From Gemmatimonadota bacterium (lineage in GTDB: Bacteria > Gemmatimonadota > Gemmatimonadetes > Longimicrobiales > Gaopeijiaceae): a stretch of 32,927 bases of DNA. A program made the translations under genes and the position numbers. Of this stretch, positions 15,273-23,789 are shown one piece after another (within the stretch, counting starts at the first letter, position 1; each line of letters starts with the position of its first letter). The stretch is from NCBI GenBank assembly GCA_029262115.1, contig JAJCZZ010000009.1, forward strand, positions 1-32,927, written 5' to 3'. The notes under the pieces were generated by a model. That model did no database searches, was not told the DNA's origin, and saw only the letters and a program-made list of their open reading frames with translations.

Positions 15273-17960
15273 GTGGCGGGCGGTGGGGAGGAGGGGGAGG
15301 CGGCGGAGCACCGGCCGCCACGATGGGCGCGGGCGTGGCTGGTCCGGTGGGCCCCGAGGGACGAGAGGGACGTGGTCCTCGGTGAACTGGAGGAGCTGTT
15401 CCGCCTTCGCGTCGCCTCTCGGGGTGGGCGGCGGGCGAGGTGGTGGTATCGCCGCCAGGCGGCGGGATTCACGATGCGCGCCCTGTCGACTCGACGGGTG
15501 ACGGGTACACGAAGGGGAGGGGCGGATCGCATGGGGTGGATGAGAGAGTTTCACGGGGATGTCCGGTGGGCCGTGCGGGCTCTGGCCAAACGGCCCGCTT
15601 ACACGCTCGTTGCGTTGGCCACCCTGGCGTTGGGCATCGGCGCGAATTCGGCCGTGTTCACGTTGGTCGGGGCGCACTTCCTCGAGCCGCTCCCGTACGA
15701 CCGCCCGGACGACCTCGTCCTGCTGTGGGAGACGGCGCGAGACTCTGACGGCGTCATGACGGTCTCGCCGGGGAACTACCTCACCTGGCGGGAGGAAGCG
15801 AATTCCTTCTCCGATATCGCGTCGTTCAACGTGGCGTATGCAACGCTCTCCGGGGAACAGGCCGCCGAACGGGTGACCGCGTCGTGGGTGGCGCCGCACT
15901 TCTTCGATGTGCTCGGCGTGTCCCCGCTCATCGGGCCCGGCTTCGAAGAAGCGTCCGCCCGAGCCGCCAACGGTGACGTAGTCGTCCTCTCGCACGGGTT
16001 GTGGACCCGACGCTATGGGGCCGACCCGGACCTCGTCGGCCGCGATGTCCGGGTGGACGGCAGGCCTCACACCGTTGTCGGAATCCTGCCGCCGACGTAT
16101 CGGCAGCCCGAGAAGGGCCTCTCGTGGCAGGCCGCTGAGCTGTGGAAGCCGCAGTTCCTCGACGACCAACGCCAGGCGTACGGCTCACGGTACCTCCGCA
16201 CCGTCGCCCGACTCGCTCCCGGCGTGAGCATCGAGTCAGCACGCCTCGAGATGGATCGGATGGCCGATCGCATGGCCGTCGAGTTCCCCGAGGCCAACAC
16301 AGGTCGCCGCATCCAGGTGTGGACGCTCGACGACTACCTGATGGGGGAGAGCCGACCGGTGCTGTTTCTCTTGCTCCTCGCGGGGGGCGCCGTACTTGCC
16401 ATCGTATGCGCGAACGTTGCGAACCTAACCCTGGCCCGTGGGCAGGAGAGGCGGAGGGAGTTCGCCTTGAGGACTGCCCTCGGATCCGGGCGGAGTCGGC
16501 TCCTGCGCCAGGTGCTGGTGGAGTCGGTCGTTCTCGCGTTGGCCGGCGCCTTCCTCGGTGCGCTCCTCGTGTACCTGGGGCGAGATGTGCTGCAGGGTGT
16601 GCAGGAACGCTTCTTCTCCGGTCTCGTGGATGCGGACGTGGACGTGCGAGTGCTCCTCGGCACCACAGTGATGGCGCTCCTCTCGGGACTTCTCTTTGGG
16701 CTGCCACTGGCTCTCACCGCCTCGTCCACCGACCTGAGGGGAGCCCTGGTCGAGGGAGGTGAGCGGGCGGGGAAGGCGTCGAGCGTGACGCAGAACCTCC
16801 TCATCGTGGGACAGGTCGGGTTGGCGACCTCTCTGGTGGTGTCGGCCCTTCTCCTCACTCGTACCTTCAGCGCCATCACCGGTATCGCCCCAGGCTTCGA
16901 GCCCGCGGGAGTACTGACGTTCTCGGTCTCACTGCCCCGGGCGAGCTATCCCGACGGGGAGGCCATCATGCGCTACATGGACGACGTCCGGGCGGAGGTG
17001 GCGACCGTCCCGGGGATCACACGACTCGGGCTGGCTTCCGACCTTCCGTTCACGACCGAGAATCGCTGGAACGGGGTGCGTATTGACGGCGTCCCGTTCG
17101 ACCCAACCAATCCGACCGTGTCCGAATATCGGATGGTGGTCGGCGAATACTTCGAGGTCATGGGCATCCCGGTTGTTGCCGGCGCCTTTCCTGAGAACGC
17201 CTGGCGGGCGACCGATGGCGAGGTGAGCATCGCCGTCAACGAGCGGGCCGCAGACATGTTCTGGTCCGGCGAGAGCCCGATCGGACGGACTCTCGAACTT
17301 CTGGGTTCGGGCGAACCACGGCCGATGCGGGTGGCCGCCGTGGTCGCGAACGTCCTCGACGATGGATTTCAGGGAACCCCCGAGCCTCTCCTCTACCTGC
17401 CGTGGGGCGCCAGCCCACAGCGGGGGATGATCTTCCTGGCGTCGACGGCGCCGTCCGGACCGGAGTTCGCGTCGGCGGTGCGGGATGCGCTTGGACGGGT
17501 CGACTCCGACGTTCCGGTGGCTGAGCTGCGGATGCTCGAGGAGTTGATGGACGAAACGGTGGTCCGACCGCGCGCGGCATCTCTGATCGGCGGGCTGTTT
17601 GCCGTCATCGCGCTGTTGGTGGCGGCGGCCGGCATCTACGGAGTCCTGAGCTATCTCGTCGAGAGCCGCACCCGCGAGATCGGAATCCGCTCGGCGCTCG
17701 GGGCCACCTCCGAGCAGCTCATGGGCCTCGTGCTTGGGCACAGTACCCGTCTGCTCGTAGCGGGGCTGCTCGCCGGCGTGGTCGGGGCAGTCGTGGCCGG
17801 ACGGGCGCTCTCATCGCTTCTGTACGGCGTCACCCCATGGGACCCCGTGAGCCTCGTATTCTCGACCCTGGCGCTGGGTGTGGTTGGCACGCTGGCCGCG
17901 TGGATTCCCGCGCGGCGAGCCGTCGGGGTCGATCCGCGAGAGGCGTTGCGGGCGGAGTAG
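15273..17960 (+). CDS. ADOP-type FtsX/MacB-like ABC permease
   Basis: Inner-membrane protein of 895 residues. The N-terminal 75 residues form the permease prefix domain (RWAPRDERDVVLGELEELFR). Then come two MacB/FtsX units. The first has a membrane helix (about 108-132), a MacB periplasmic domain with SPGNYLTWREEANSFSDIA, and three FtsX helices from about 365. The second repeats this from about 510 (LLIVGQVGLATSLVVSALLL) and ends with a three-helix FtsX unit containing SRTREIGIRSALGA and WIPARRAVGVDPREALRAE. This 'acidobacterial duplicated orphan permease' layout usually has no ATPase next to it, and none is present. It may act in efflux or mechanotransmission. GTG at 15273 is chosen because it keeps the prefix domain. 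Confidence 0.92.
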   Translation: MAGGGEEGEAAEHRPPRWARAWLVRWAPRDERDVVLGELEELFRLRVASRGGRRARWWYRRQAAGFTMRALSTRRVTGTRRGGADRMGWMREFHGDVRWAVRALAKRPAYTLVALATLALGIGANSAVFTLVGAHFLEPLPYDRPDDLVLLWETARDSDGVMTVSPGNYLTWREEANSFSDIASFNVAYATLSGEQAAERVTASWVAPHFFDVLGVSPLIGPGFEEASARAANGDVVVLSHGLWTRRYGADPDLVGRDVRVDGRPHTVVGILPPTYRQPEKGLSWQAAELWKPQFLDDQRQAYGSRYLRTVARLAPGVSIESARLEMDRMADRMAVEFPEANTGRRIQVWTLDDYLMGESRPVLFLLLLAGGAVLAIVCANVANLTLARGQERRREFALRTALGSGRSRLLRQVLVESVVLALAGAFLGALLVYLGRDVLQGVQERFFSGLVDADVDVRVLLGTTVMALLSGLLFGLPLALTASSTDLRGALVEGGERAGKASSVTQNLLIVGQVGLATSLVVSALLLTRTFSAITGIAPGFEPAGVLTFSVSLPRASYPDGEAIMRYMDDVRAEVATVPGITRLGLASDLPFTTENRWNGVRIDGVPFDPTNPTVSEYRMVVGEYFEVMGIPVVAGAFPENAWRATDGEVSIAVNERAADMFWSGESPIGRTLELLGSGEPRPMRVAAVVANVLDDGFQGTPEPLLYLPWGASPQRGMIFLASTAPSGPEFASAVRDALGRVDSDVPVAELRMLEELMDETVVRPRAASLIGGLFAVIALLVAAAGIYGVLSYLVESRTREIGIRSALGATSEQLMGLVLGHSTRLLVAGLLAGVVGAVVAGRALSSLLYGVTPWDPVSLVFSTLALGVVGTLAAWIPARRAVGVDPREALRAE

Positions 17961-17993
17961 GGAGGGGGAGCGGTGCCGGATGATCGAGCTGGC

Positions 17994-18077
17994 GACCGAT
18001 GAGGGCTGCCGACCGATCGGGGCTGCCGACCGATGGGGGCCGCCGACCGATGGGGGCCGCCGCCGCTGGGGGCTGCT
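17994..18077. repeat. 17-bp tandem repeat array
   Basis: Four units begin with GACCGAT at 17994, 18011, 18028 and 18045, each 17 bp long, for example GACCGATGGGGGCCGCC. A fifth, degraded unit follows at 18062-18077, and the start of another GACCGATCGC at 18078. Variation is limited to a few positions (GAGGGCT, CGGGGCT, GGGGGCC). The unit is too short and has no spacers, so it is not a CRISPR array. Confidence 0.85.
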
Positions 18078-18296
18078 GACCGATCGCGCTATGGACGCGA
18101 CCCCACGGACTGCCTCGATTGGTGCAACCCGGGGGGTGGGGTAGCGGTGGCGGTGGGGTTCGCGAGGCTGCGCGAGGCTGTCGCGACTGCTCTGCGCGAG
18201 GCTGACGAGGCGGCCGGCCGCCGCCGACACACATATCTTACCAACCGAGGTGCTCAGATCATCGACTGTGCAGTTTTGTGGAACTACTACGCACAA

Positions 18297-18395
18297 CTCA
18301 CCAATCGGTGCCCGACCCGATCGACGACTGGTGACTTGTAGGGAATTATTCGCGAGAAGTGCACACTCGTGCTCCCGAGGGCACCGACTGGTGAG
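18297..18395. repeat. Long imperfect dyad, possible MITE-like or structured RNA element
   Basis: The left arm CTCACCAATCGGTGCCC (18297-18313) and right arm GGGCACCGACTGGTGAG (18379-18395) are reverse complements except for one base. They enclose a 65-nt loop holding a further partial copy of the right arm, CGACTGGTGAC (18325-18335). The segment is less GC-rich than its surroundings. It could fold as RNA or be the remnant of a small mobile repeat. Confidence 0.5.
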
Positions 18396-18519
18396 AAACC
18401 TGCGTTGCAGGGGGCCTGGGCCACCCTCTCGGTCGTCGCGATGGATCGGGAGCACGACGCGACCGATCTGTTGGCTTGACGCCGAACCACCCTCGGGTGC
18501 TGCGGTGAACCTACGCCCC

Positions 18520-18632
18520 AGATGCCGCCCTACCCCCCCGACGCCGCCCTACGCCCCCCTACGCCCCCCTCGCCCTACCACCCCGCCGCCGCCTACGCCC
18601 CCCTTCGCTCCCTACGCCCCCGCCCTACGCCC
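18520..18632. repeat. C-rich low-complexity array with recurring CCCTACGCC
   Basis: On the + strand a pattern like CCCTACGCC recurs many times with runs of five to six C, directly after the aminotransferase stop codon (reverse strand, TAG at 18633-18635). Read on the aminotransferase strand it is G-rich (GGCGTAGGG with G-runs). It could form G-quadruplex structures in the 3' transcript end. Confidence 0.65.
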
Positions 18633-19760
18633 CTATCTCCGCCCCGTGACCTCGTCGAACGCCTCGCGGACCCTTCGGAGTCCCTCCCGAAGTTCATCCT
18701 CGGGGTTTCCGAAGCCGATGCGCAGATACGAGTCCATACCGAAGTGGTCGCCGGGAACGGTGAGAAGGCTCTTTTCGGTCCGAAGTTTCTCCGCGAACGC
18801 GGTCGAGTTGATCGGAGCGTCGTACCGGGTGAAGCAGATGGCTCCGGCATCCGGTAGCCGGTACGAGAACCGTCCCTCCTGGGCTTGCATCCAGTCGACG
18901 AGAACGCCGAGGTTCTTCCGGACGATTCCTCTGGTGCGCGCGAAGATCCGGGCCCGAACGTCGGGCTCGAGCGCGAGGGTGGCCAGGACGTCCGAGATCG
19001 AGTTGGGGCTGATCGTCGTGTAGTCGGTACGCCCCCACAGCCCTTCGGCCACGTCGTTCGGAGCGACGATCCACCCCAGCCGCAGGCCGGGCAAACCGTA
19101 CGCCTTGGACAGCGAATTGGTGACGAGCACCCGGTCGTGCACGCCCCAGAACGACGCCGTCTCTCCTCCCCCCCGTTCGGCGCCCGCGTACACCTCATCC
19201 GCCAGAATCCACGCGCCGTGCCGTTCGGTCAGGTGGGCGATGGCGTCCATGCTCTCTCGAGTCAGCGCCGCGCCGGTGGGGTTGTTCGGATTGGTGACCA
19301 GAACGAAGCGGGCTCCGGCCTCCAGGGCCCGGTCCAGCGCCTCCAGATCGGGCTGCCAACCCTCGCTTTCGATGAGGTCGACGGGCGCGATTCTCGCGCC
19401 GAAGGACTCGAGGAGGCCGGGTACCTGCCCGTACGTCGGAACGAGTACGGCCGCCGACTTCTCGCGCTCGAACAGGTGCCAGAACGAAGCGAAGTTGGCT
19501 TCGACCCCGCCGACCGTCACCAGGACGGACCGGTCCGTCGCGCCCGGGTACAGTGCGGCGATCCGGGCCCGTAGCTCATCGGAGCCGTTCGACTGCCCGT
19601 ATTCGAGGCGGATGTCCTCAACGCGCACGTCGGAGTGCCCCGACAGTTCGAGCAACTCGCGCACCGTCAGCGGGTGCACTCCGGACTCGGACAGGTTGAT
19701 GTCGACCCTGTGCTCGTAGGTCGATTGATAGCGTTCCATGGCGAACGGCTGATAGCGCAC
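18633..19760 (-). CDS. PLP-dependent class I/II aminotransferase
   Basis: Fold-type I aminotransferase of 375 residues. The PLP lysine lies in VLVTNSLSKAYGLPGLRLGW. Also visible are LVTNPNNPTGA (binding of the substrate carboxylate and PLP), ILADEVYAG with the Asp that pairs with the pyridine nitrogen, and LRIGFGNP near the end with the carboxylate Arg. The N-terminal LEYGQSNGSDELRARIAALY resembles aspartate/tyrosine-type enzymes and the capreomycidine synthase group, so the substrate cannot be named. The GTG at 19760 has AGGAG 7 nt upstream; ATG at 19739 is possible. It is a single gene, diverging from gpmI, with no biosynthetic partners close by. Confidence 0.88.
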   Translation of the reverse strand: MRYQPFAMERYQSTYEHRVDINLSESGVHPLTVRELLELSGHSDVRVEDIRLEYGQSNGSDELRARIAALYPGATDRSVLVTVGGVEANFASFWHLFEREKSAAVLVPTYGQVPGLLESFGARIAPVDLIESEGWQPDLEALDRALEAGARFVLVTNPNNPTGAALTRESMDAIAHLTERHGAWILADEVYAGAERGGGETASFWGVHDRVLVTNSLSKAYGLPGLRLGWIVAPNDVAEGLWGRTDYTTISPNSISDVLATLALEPDVRARIFARTRGIVRKNLGVLVDWMQAQEGRFSYRLPDAGAICFTRYDAPINSTAFAEKLRTEKSLLTVPGDHFGMDSYLRIGFGNPEDELREGLRRVREAFDEVTGRR

Positions 19761-19975
19761 GGTGCTCCTCTCGTTGGCGCGGAACCTACTCGACGGAAAT
19801 TGGCGGATGGCCGTCCTGGGCGGACGATCCGACAGAGGGTAGAACCGGGACGCTACCGAGGCAAAGTCGTACGGTTCATGCCCCCCATGGCGTCCGTTAC
19901 CTTTTTCGACATGCCGGTCGCGTGGGGCGCTCCCTCGTGCCGGCCCCCCGCAACACCGTGTCAGAGCGTCCCTGC

Positions 19976-21520
19976 ATGAAGAAGGTTCTCCTGATCATCC
20001 TCGACGGATGGGGCCACTCGGAATTCGGGCCAACACCCGATCCAGGCAACGCCGTCGAGCAGGCGGACGTCCCTCGGTTCCGGAAGCTGCTCGACGAGTA
20101 TCCGACGTGCCGCCTGGCGTGCTCGGGCGTCGATGTCGGTCTGCCCCCCGGGCAGATGGGCAACTCTGAAGTGGGTCACTTGAACGTCGGGGCGGGACGC
20201 GTCGTCTACCAGTCGATCGCCAGGGTCGACAAGGCCGCGGCGGATGGGACCCTCGCTGATGCACTCCGACTGCCGGCGATTGTCGAGGAGCTCGAGCGCA
20301 CGGGTAGAGCCCTCCACGTGATCGGCCTCGTTTCCGACGGGGGTGTGCACAGCCACATCCGCCATCTCCATGCGATTCTCGATTCGCTCCCCACGACGTT
20401 GGACGTTCGGATCCATTGCATAACGGACGGGCGTGACACGTCGCCCCACGGTGGTGAGAAGATGGTCCGCGAGGTCGTCACGCGGGCGGCCGCGGCGCCG
20501 GAGTGGCGGGTGGCCACGGTCACCGGCCGGTACTTCGCCATGGACCGCGACAAGCGCTGGGATCGTGTTGAACAGGCCTACCGTGCCATCGTCATGGGTG
20601 AAAGCAAGCGGACGTCCACCAACCCCGACTTCCTCGGTCGGTACTACCGTGCGGGCGGCTCGGACGAGTTCCTGCCTCCGACCGTCATCGAGGGTGCCGG
20701 GGAGCGGGGCATCGAGGAGGGAGATGCCGTCATCTTCTTCAATTTCCGGGCAGACCGGATGCGGCAGTTGGTGGGTGCGCTCATGGACCCCGACTTCTCC
20801 GGTTTCGAACGGGAAGGTCCGATCATCGACAGCGTCACGACCTTCACCGAGTACGACGACGACTTCGAGGTCCGTGTGGCGTTCCCCCCGCTCGAGCTCG
20901 CGAATGGGCTCGGGTGTGTGTTGGCCAGCCACGGAAAGCGGCAGCTCCGGGTGGCCGAAACGGAGAAGTACGCCCACGTGACGTACTTCTTCAACGGGGG
21001 CGAGGAGGACCCGGAGAGCGGAGAGGACCGAGTCATGATTCAGTCCCCGGCCGTGGCCACGTACGACCTCCAGCCGGAGATGAGCGCGGCGGGCGTGTGC
21101 GCGGCGGTCGAGGAAGGTATCGAGGGGGGGGACTACGACTTTATCCTCGTCAACTTCGCCAACCCTGACATGGTCGGGCACACGGGGGTGATCACGGCGG
21201 CGGCGAAGGCGGTCGAGACGGTCGACGCCTGCCTCGGGCGGCTGATCGACCAGGTGGAATCGCGCCCGGAATGGGTGGCGTTGGTCACCGCCGACCACGG
21301 CAACTGCGAAAAGATGTTGCAGGAAGACGGGACCCCCCACACGGCGCACACGGTCGAGCCGGTCGACTTCATAGTGTGCGACCCGGAGCGAAAGGGCGCT
21401 TCCCTGCGCGGAGACGGCCGTCTCGCGGACGTGGCCCCGACGGTGCTCGAGTACCTGGGCCTTCCCTGTCCCGAGGAGATGACCGGGTTGCCGCTCACGG
21501 GGCGGGGCGGCTCGGACTGA
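19976..21520 (+). CDS. gpmI: 2,3-bisphosphoglycerate-independent phosphoglycerate mutase
   Basis: Enzyme of 514 residues that interconverts 3- and 2-phosphoglycerate in glycolysis. It belongs to the alkaline-phosphatase superfamily and uses two Mn2+ ions. VLLIILDGWGHSE (4-16) holds a metal Asp, and MGNSEVGHLNVGAGR (61-75) holds the nucleophile Ser64. Later come SDGGVHSH, CITDGRDTSP, RYFAMDRDKRWDR, FNFRADRMRQL, ETEKYAHVTYFFNGGEE, NFANPDMVGHTG and VTADHGNCEKM, all typical signatures. ATG 19976 starts just before the first motif; a start at 19922 would add an unconserved tail. Its stop overlaps the next ATG (TGATG), making it the first gene of a seven-gene operon. Confidence 0.96.
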   Translation: MKKVLLIILDGWGHSEFGPTPDPGNAVEQADVPRFRKLLDEYPTCRLACSGVDVGLPPGQMGNSEVGHLNVGAGRVVYQSIARVDKAAADGTLADALRLPAIVEELERTGRALHVIGLVSDGGVHSHIRHLHAILDSLPTTLDVRIHCITDGRDTSPHGGEKMVREVVTRAAAAPEWRVATVTGRYFAMDRDKRWDRVEQAYRAIVMGESKRTSTNPDFLGRYYRAGGSDEFLPPTVIEGAGERGIEEGDAVIFFNFRADRMRQLVGALMDPDFSGFEREGPIIDSVTTFTEYDDDFEVRVAFPPLELANGLGCVLASHGKRQLRVAETEKYAHVTYFFNGGEEDPESGEDRVMIQSPAVATYDLQPEMSAAGVCAAVEEGIEGGDYDFILVNFANPDMVGHTGVITAAAKAVETVDACLGRLIDQVESRPEWVALVTADHGNCEKMLQEDGTPHTAHTVEPVDFIVCDPERKGASLRGDGRLADVAPTVLEYLGLPCPEEMTGLPLTGRGGSD

Positions 21521-22359
21521 TGGAACTCGAGCAGCTTCTCGCACGCACGCTGGCGTTCGCCGACGACGGAGAGTGGGAGGCGGCCGCGGACCTCCTGAGA
21601 GATCACCTCGACACCCTGGACGAGGAGCCGGCCGTGCACTGCTGGCTCGGAGTGGCGGAGCGGGAGCTCGGCCTGGAGGGGATCGCCTACGAGCGCTTCA
21701 AACGCGCGCTATCGCTCGACCCGGAGGACCCGTACGTCCTGGCCATGGCGGGGTCCGGTATCGCGGCGTTCGACGATCCGGAGGCCGAGGCCGCTCTACG
21801 AACTGCTGCCCTGACCGCACCGGAGCTGCCTCTGGCACGGATGCTCTACGGGGCCTACCTCGCCCGGGAGGGCTTTCCCGAGCGAGCGGTCGAGCAACTC
21901 CAGGCGGCGCGCGCGCTCGACTCCGACGATCCCCAGACCGCCTACGAGCTCGGTGTGGCGCATTTCTTCGCGGGCGATCTCGACGCGGCAACCGACGCGG
22001 TCGGTGATGCCGTTGCTCTGGATCCCACGGACGCCTGGCACCGGGTCGCGTTCGGCCTCCTGCTCGTGGAGGGGGAGCGGTGGGAGGAGGCGGCGGGAGA
22101 ACTCGCCGAAGGCGCCCGACTGAGCCCTGAGGACGTCGAGGCACAGTTGACCGCGGCGCTCGCCGCCGCGGGGGTGGGCCAGCTCGATACCGCGTACGAG
22201 ATGGTCGAGCGGGCACGGGTTCGTTCGGACGAGCCCGATCAGGCGCTGCTTCTCCGGGTCGAGGATCGAATCGATGGGGACGCGGAAGAGATTCGACGGT
22301 TCCTGGTGGATGAGGTGGCATCCGGGGCGCTGCGCGTTCGCATGATGGAGCGTCCGTGA
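21520..22359 (+). CDS. TPR-repeat protein
   Basis: Soluble protein of 279 residues made almost entirely of helical tetratricopeptide-like pairs. Examples are HCWLGVAERELGLEGIAYER, PQTAYELGVAHFFAGDLDAA and WHRVAFGLLLVEGERWEEAA, each followed by an 'ALSLDPEDP'-type turn (ALSLDPEDP, ARALDSDDP, AVALDPTDA, GARLSPEDV). The composition is very acidic. It has no signal peptide or membrane helix, so it is likely a cytoplasmic scaffold. No partner is known; position between gpmI and four M16 proteins, with overlapping stops and starts, suggests co-expression with them. Function unassigned. Confidence 0.85.
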   Translation: MELEQLLARTLAFADDGEWEAAADLLRDHLDTLDEEPAVHCWLGVAERELGLEGIAYERFKRALSLDPEDPYVLAMAGSGIAAFDDPEAEAALRTAALTAPELPLARMLYGAYLAREGFPERAVEQLQAARALDSDDPQTAYELGVAHFFAGDLDAATDAVGDAVALDPTDAWHRVAFGLLLVEGERWEEAAGELAEGARLSPEDVEAQLTAALAAAGVGQLDTAYEMVERARVRSDEPDQALLLRVEDRIDGDAEEIRRFLVDEVASGALRVRMMERP

Positions 22360-23789
22360 GGCGGGGCCGGACCAGGGCATCGTTCCGGCAGGCCATGGTC
22401 GTCACGGTCGCGCACGCCCTCACGGGCGGCGCAGCGTCACCGTTGGACGCTCAGCAAGGAGATCAGGTGGAGGTCCACATACCGTATACGCAACACACGC
22501 TCCCCAACGGGCTTACGGTTCTCGTGCATCGTGACCCGTCGATTCCGGTGGTCAGTGTGAACCTCTGGTACCATGTGGGCTCGAAGAACGAGGTTCCGGG
22601 CCGGACCGGCTTCGCCCACCTGTTCGAGCACCTGATGTTCGAGGGTTCGGCCCATGTGCCGGAGGGCGAGTTCGACACCCGGTTGGAGGCGGTGGGCGGA
22701 GTCAACAACGGGTCGACCACCAACGATCGGACGAACTACTGGGAGACCGTGCCATCCAACGCCCTCGAATTGGCGATCTGGTTGGAGGCGGACCGGATGG
22801 GCTACCTCCTCGAGACGATGACGCAGGAGAAGCTCGACATCCAACGAGACGTCGTGAAGAACGAGCGGCGTCAGGGCGTGGACAACCAGCCCTATGGCCG
22901 GGCCTTCGAAACGGTGTACGCGCACCTCTATCCGGACGGGCACCCGTACCAGTGGCCGGTGATCGGCTCAATGGACGACCTCAGCACGGCCACGCTCGAC
23001 GACGTCAAGGAGTTCTTCCGCACGTACTATGCGCCGAACAACGCGAGCATCGCGGTGGCGGGAGATGTGCGCGAGCGCACCGTCATCCGCCTCGTCGAGA
23101 AGTACTTCGGAGATATCCCCGCGGGGCCCCCCGTGCCCGAAGTCGTCGCTCCGGACGTATCGCTCGCCACCGACGACGTGGTCGTGCTCGAGGACGCGGT
23201 TCCGCTCCCCCGTTTGTACGCGGCCTGGCACTCGGCTCCGGAGTTCAGCGAGGACGACGCGGTCATGGAGGTGCTCGGCGCCATCCTGACGGACGGGAAG
23301 GCGTCGCGCCTTCACCGCCGGCTGGTATTCGACGACCAGATCGCCCAGGATGTCGGGTCGTTCCAGAACTCTCAGCAGCTTGCGGGCTCGTTCTGGCTCG
23401 TCGCGACCGCGCGACCGGACGTGGCCCTGGGACAGATCGAGGGCGTGGTCCGTGAAGAGATCGGTCGGGTCGCGCGCGAAGGCGTGGAGCCACGAGAGGT
23501 CGAGCGCGCCGTCAACGGAATCCAGGCCGACTTCGTCCGATCGCTCCAGCGGGTCGGTGGCTTCGGGGGCAAGGCGGACCGGCTGAACGAATACCAGATG
23601 ATGACGGGCGACCCCGGCTTCGTCCGGAGGGACCTCGCGCGGTATCGACGCGTGACGCCCGCCGCGGTGCAGGACGCCGCACGCCGTTTTCTCGACGGCC
23701 GTCCGGCGGTCTGGCTGAGCGTGGTGCCGGAGGGCCGTCCGGAGTTGGCCACGGGCACCCCTCCGATCGGGGAGGGAGACACTCCATGA
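22356..23789 (+). CDS. M16 zinc peptidase, catalytic subunit, exported
   Basis: Protein of 477 residues. HLFEH (88-92) is the inverted zinc motif HxxEH of M16 peptidases, and the third ligand is Glu170 (VVKNERRQG), 78 residues after the second His. An N-terminal hydrophobic segment (MVVTVAHALTGGAASPLDAQ) looks like a signal peptide, so periplasmic location is expected. In the C-terminal half the region SRLHRRLVFDDQIAQDVGSF lacks the Tyr of the R/Y pair used for substrate binding, which its neighbour supplies. This fits the split M16B heterodimer. The GTG at 22356 overlaps the TPR stop, and the stop overlaps the next ATG. Confidence 0.93.
   Translation: MRRGRTRASFRQAMVVTVAHALTGGAASPLDAQQGDQVEVHIPYTQHTLPNGLTVLVHRDPSIPVVSVNLWYHVGSKNEVPGRTGFAHLFEHLMFEGSAHVPEGEFDTRLEAVGGVNNGSTTNDRTNYWETVPSNALELAIWLEADRMGYLLETMTQEKLDIQRDVVKNERRQGVDNQPYGRAFETVYAHLYPDGHPYQWPVIGSMDDLSTATLDDVKEFFRTYYAPNNASIAVAGDVRERTVIRLVEKYFGDIPAGPPVPEVVAPDVSLATDDVVVLEDAVPLPRLYAAWHSAPEFSEDDAVMEVLGAILTDGKASRLHRRLVFDDQIAQDVGSFQNSQQLAGSFWLVATARPDVALGQIEGVVREEIGRVAREGVEPREVERAVNGIQADFVRSLQRVGGFGGKADRLNEYQMMTGDPGFVRRDLARYRRVTPAAVQDAARRFLDGRPAVWLSVVPEGRPELATGTPPIGEGDTP

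Larger units (their letters stand above)
17961..18632. other. Non-coding repeat-rich region
   Basis: About 670 bases lie between the permease stop and the stop of the reverse-strand aminotransferase. It contains, in order, a 17-bp tandem array (17994-18077), direct copies of the decamer CGCGAGGCTG (18161-18180 and again near 18194), a less GC-rich segment with a long dyad (18297-18395), and a C-rich array (18520-18632). Open frames crossing it are low-complexity and have no known domain. No terminator with a U-run was found for either flanking gene. Confidence 0.6.

Noticed and set aside
15171-16169. Long reverse-strand open frame across the permease start
   Set aside because: Antisense to the conserved PadR end and ADOP prefix and permease domains; composition is typical of a high-GC shadow.
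17994-18087. Possible CRISPR array
   Set aside because: Units are 17 bp and contiguous with no spacers, and no cas gene is present.
18250-19023. Forward open frame through the C-rich array and the aminotransferase end
   Set aside because: The product is Pro/Arg/Ser-rich; the opposite strand encodes a well-supported aminotransferase.
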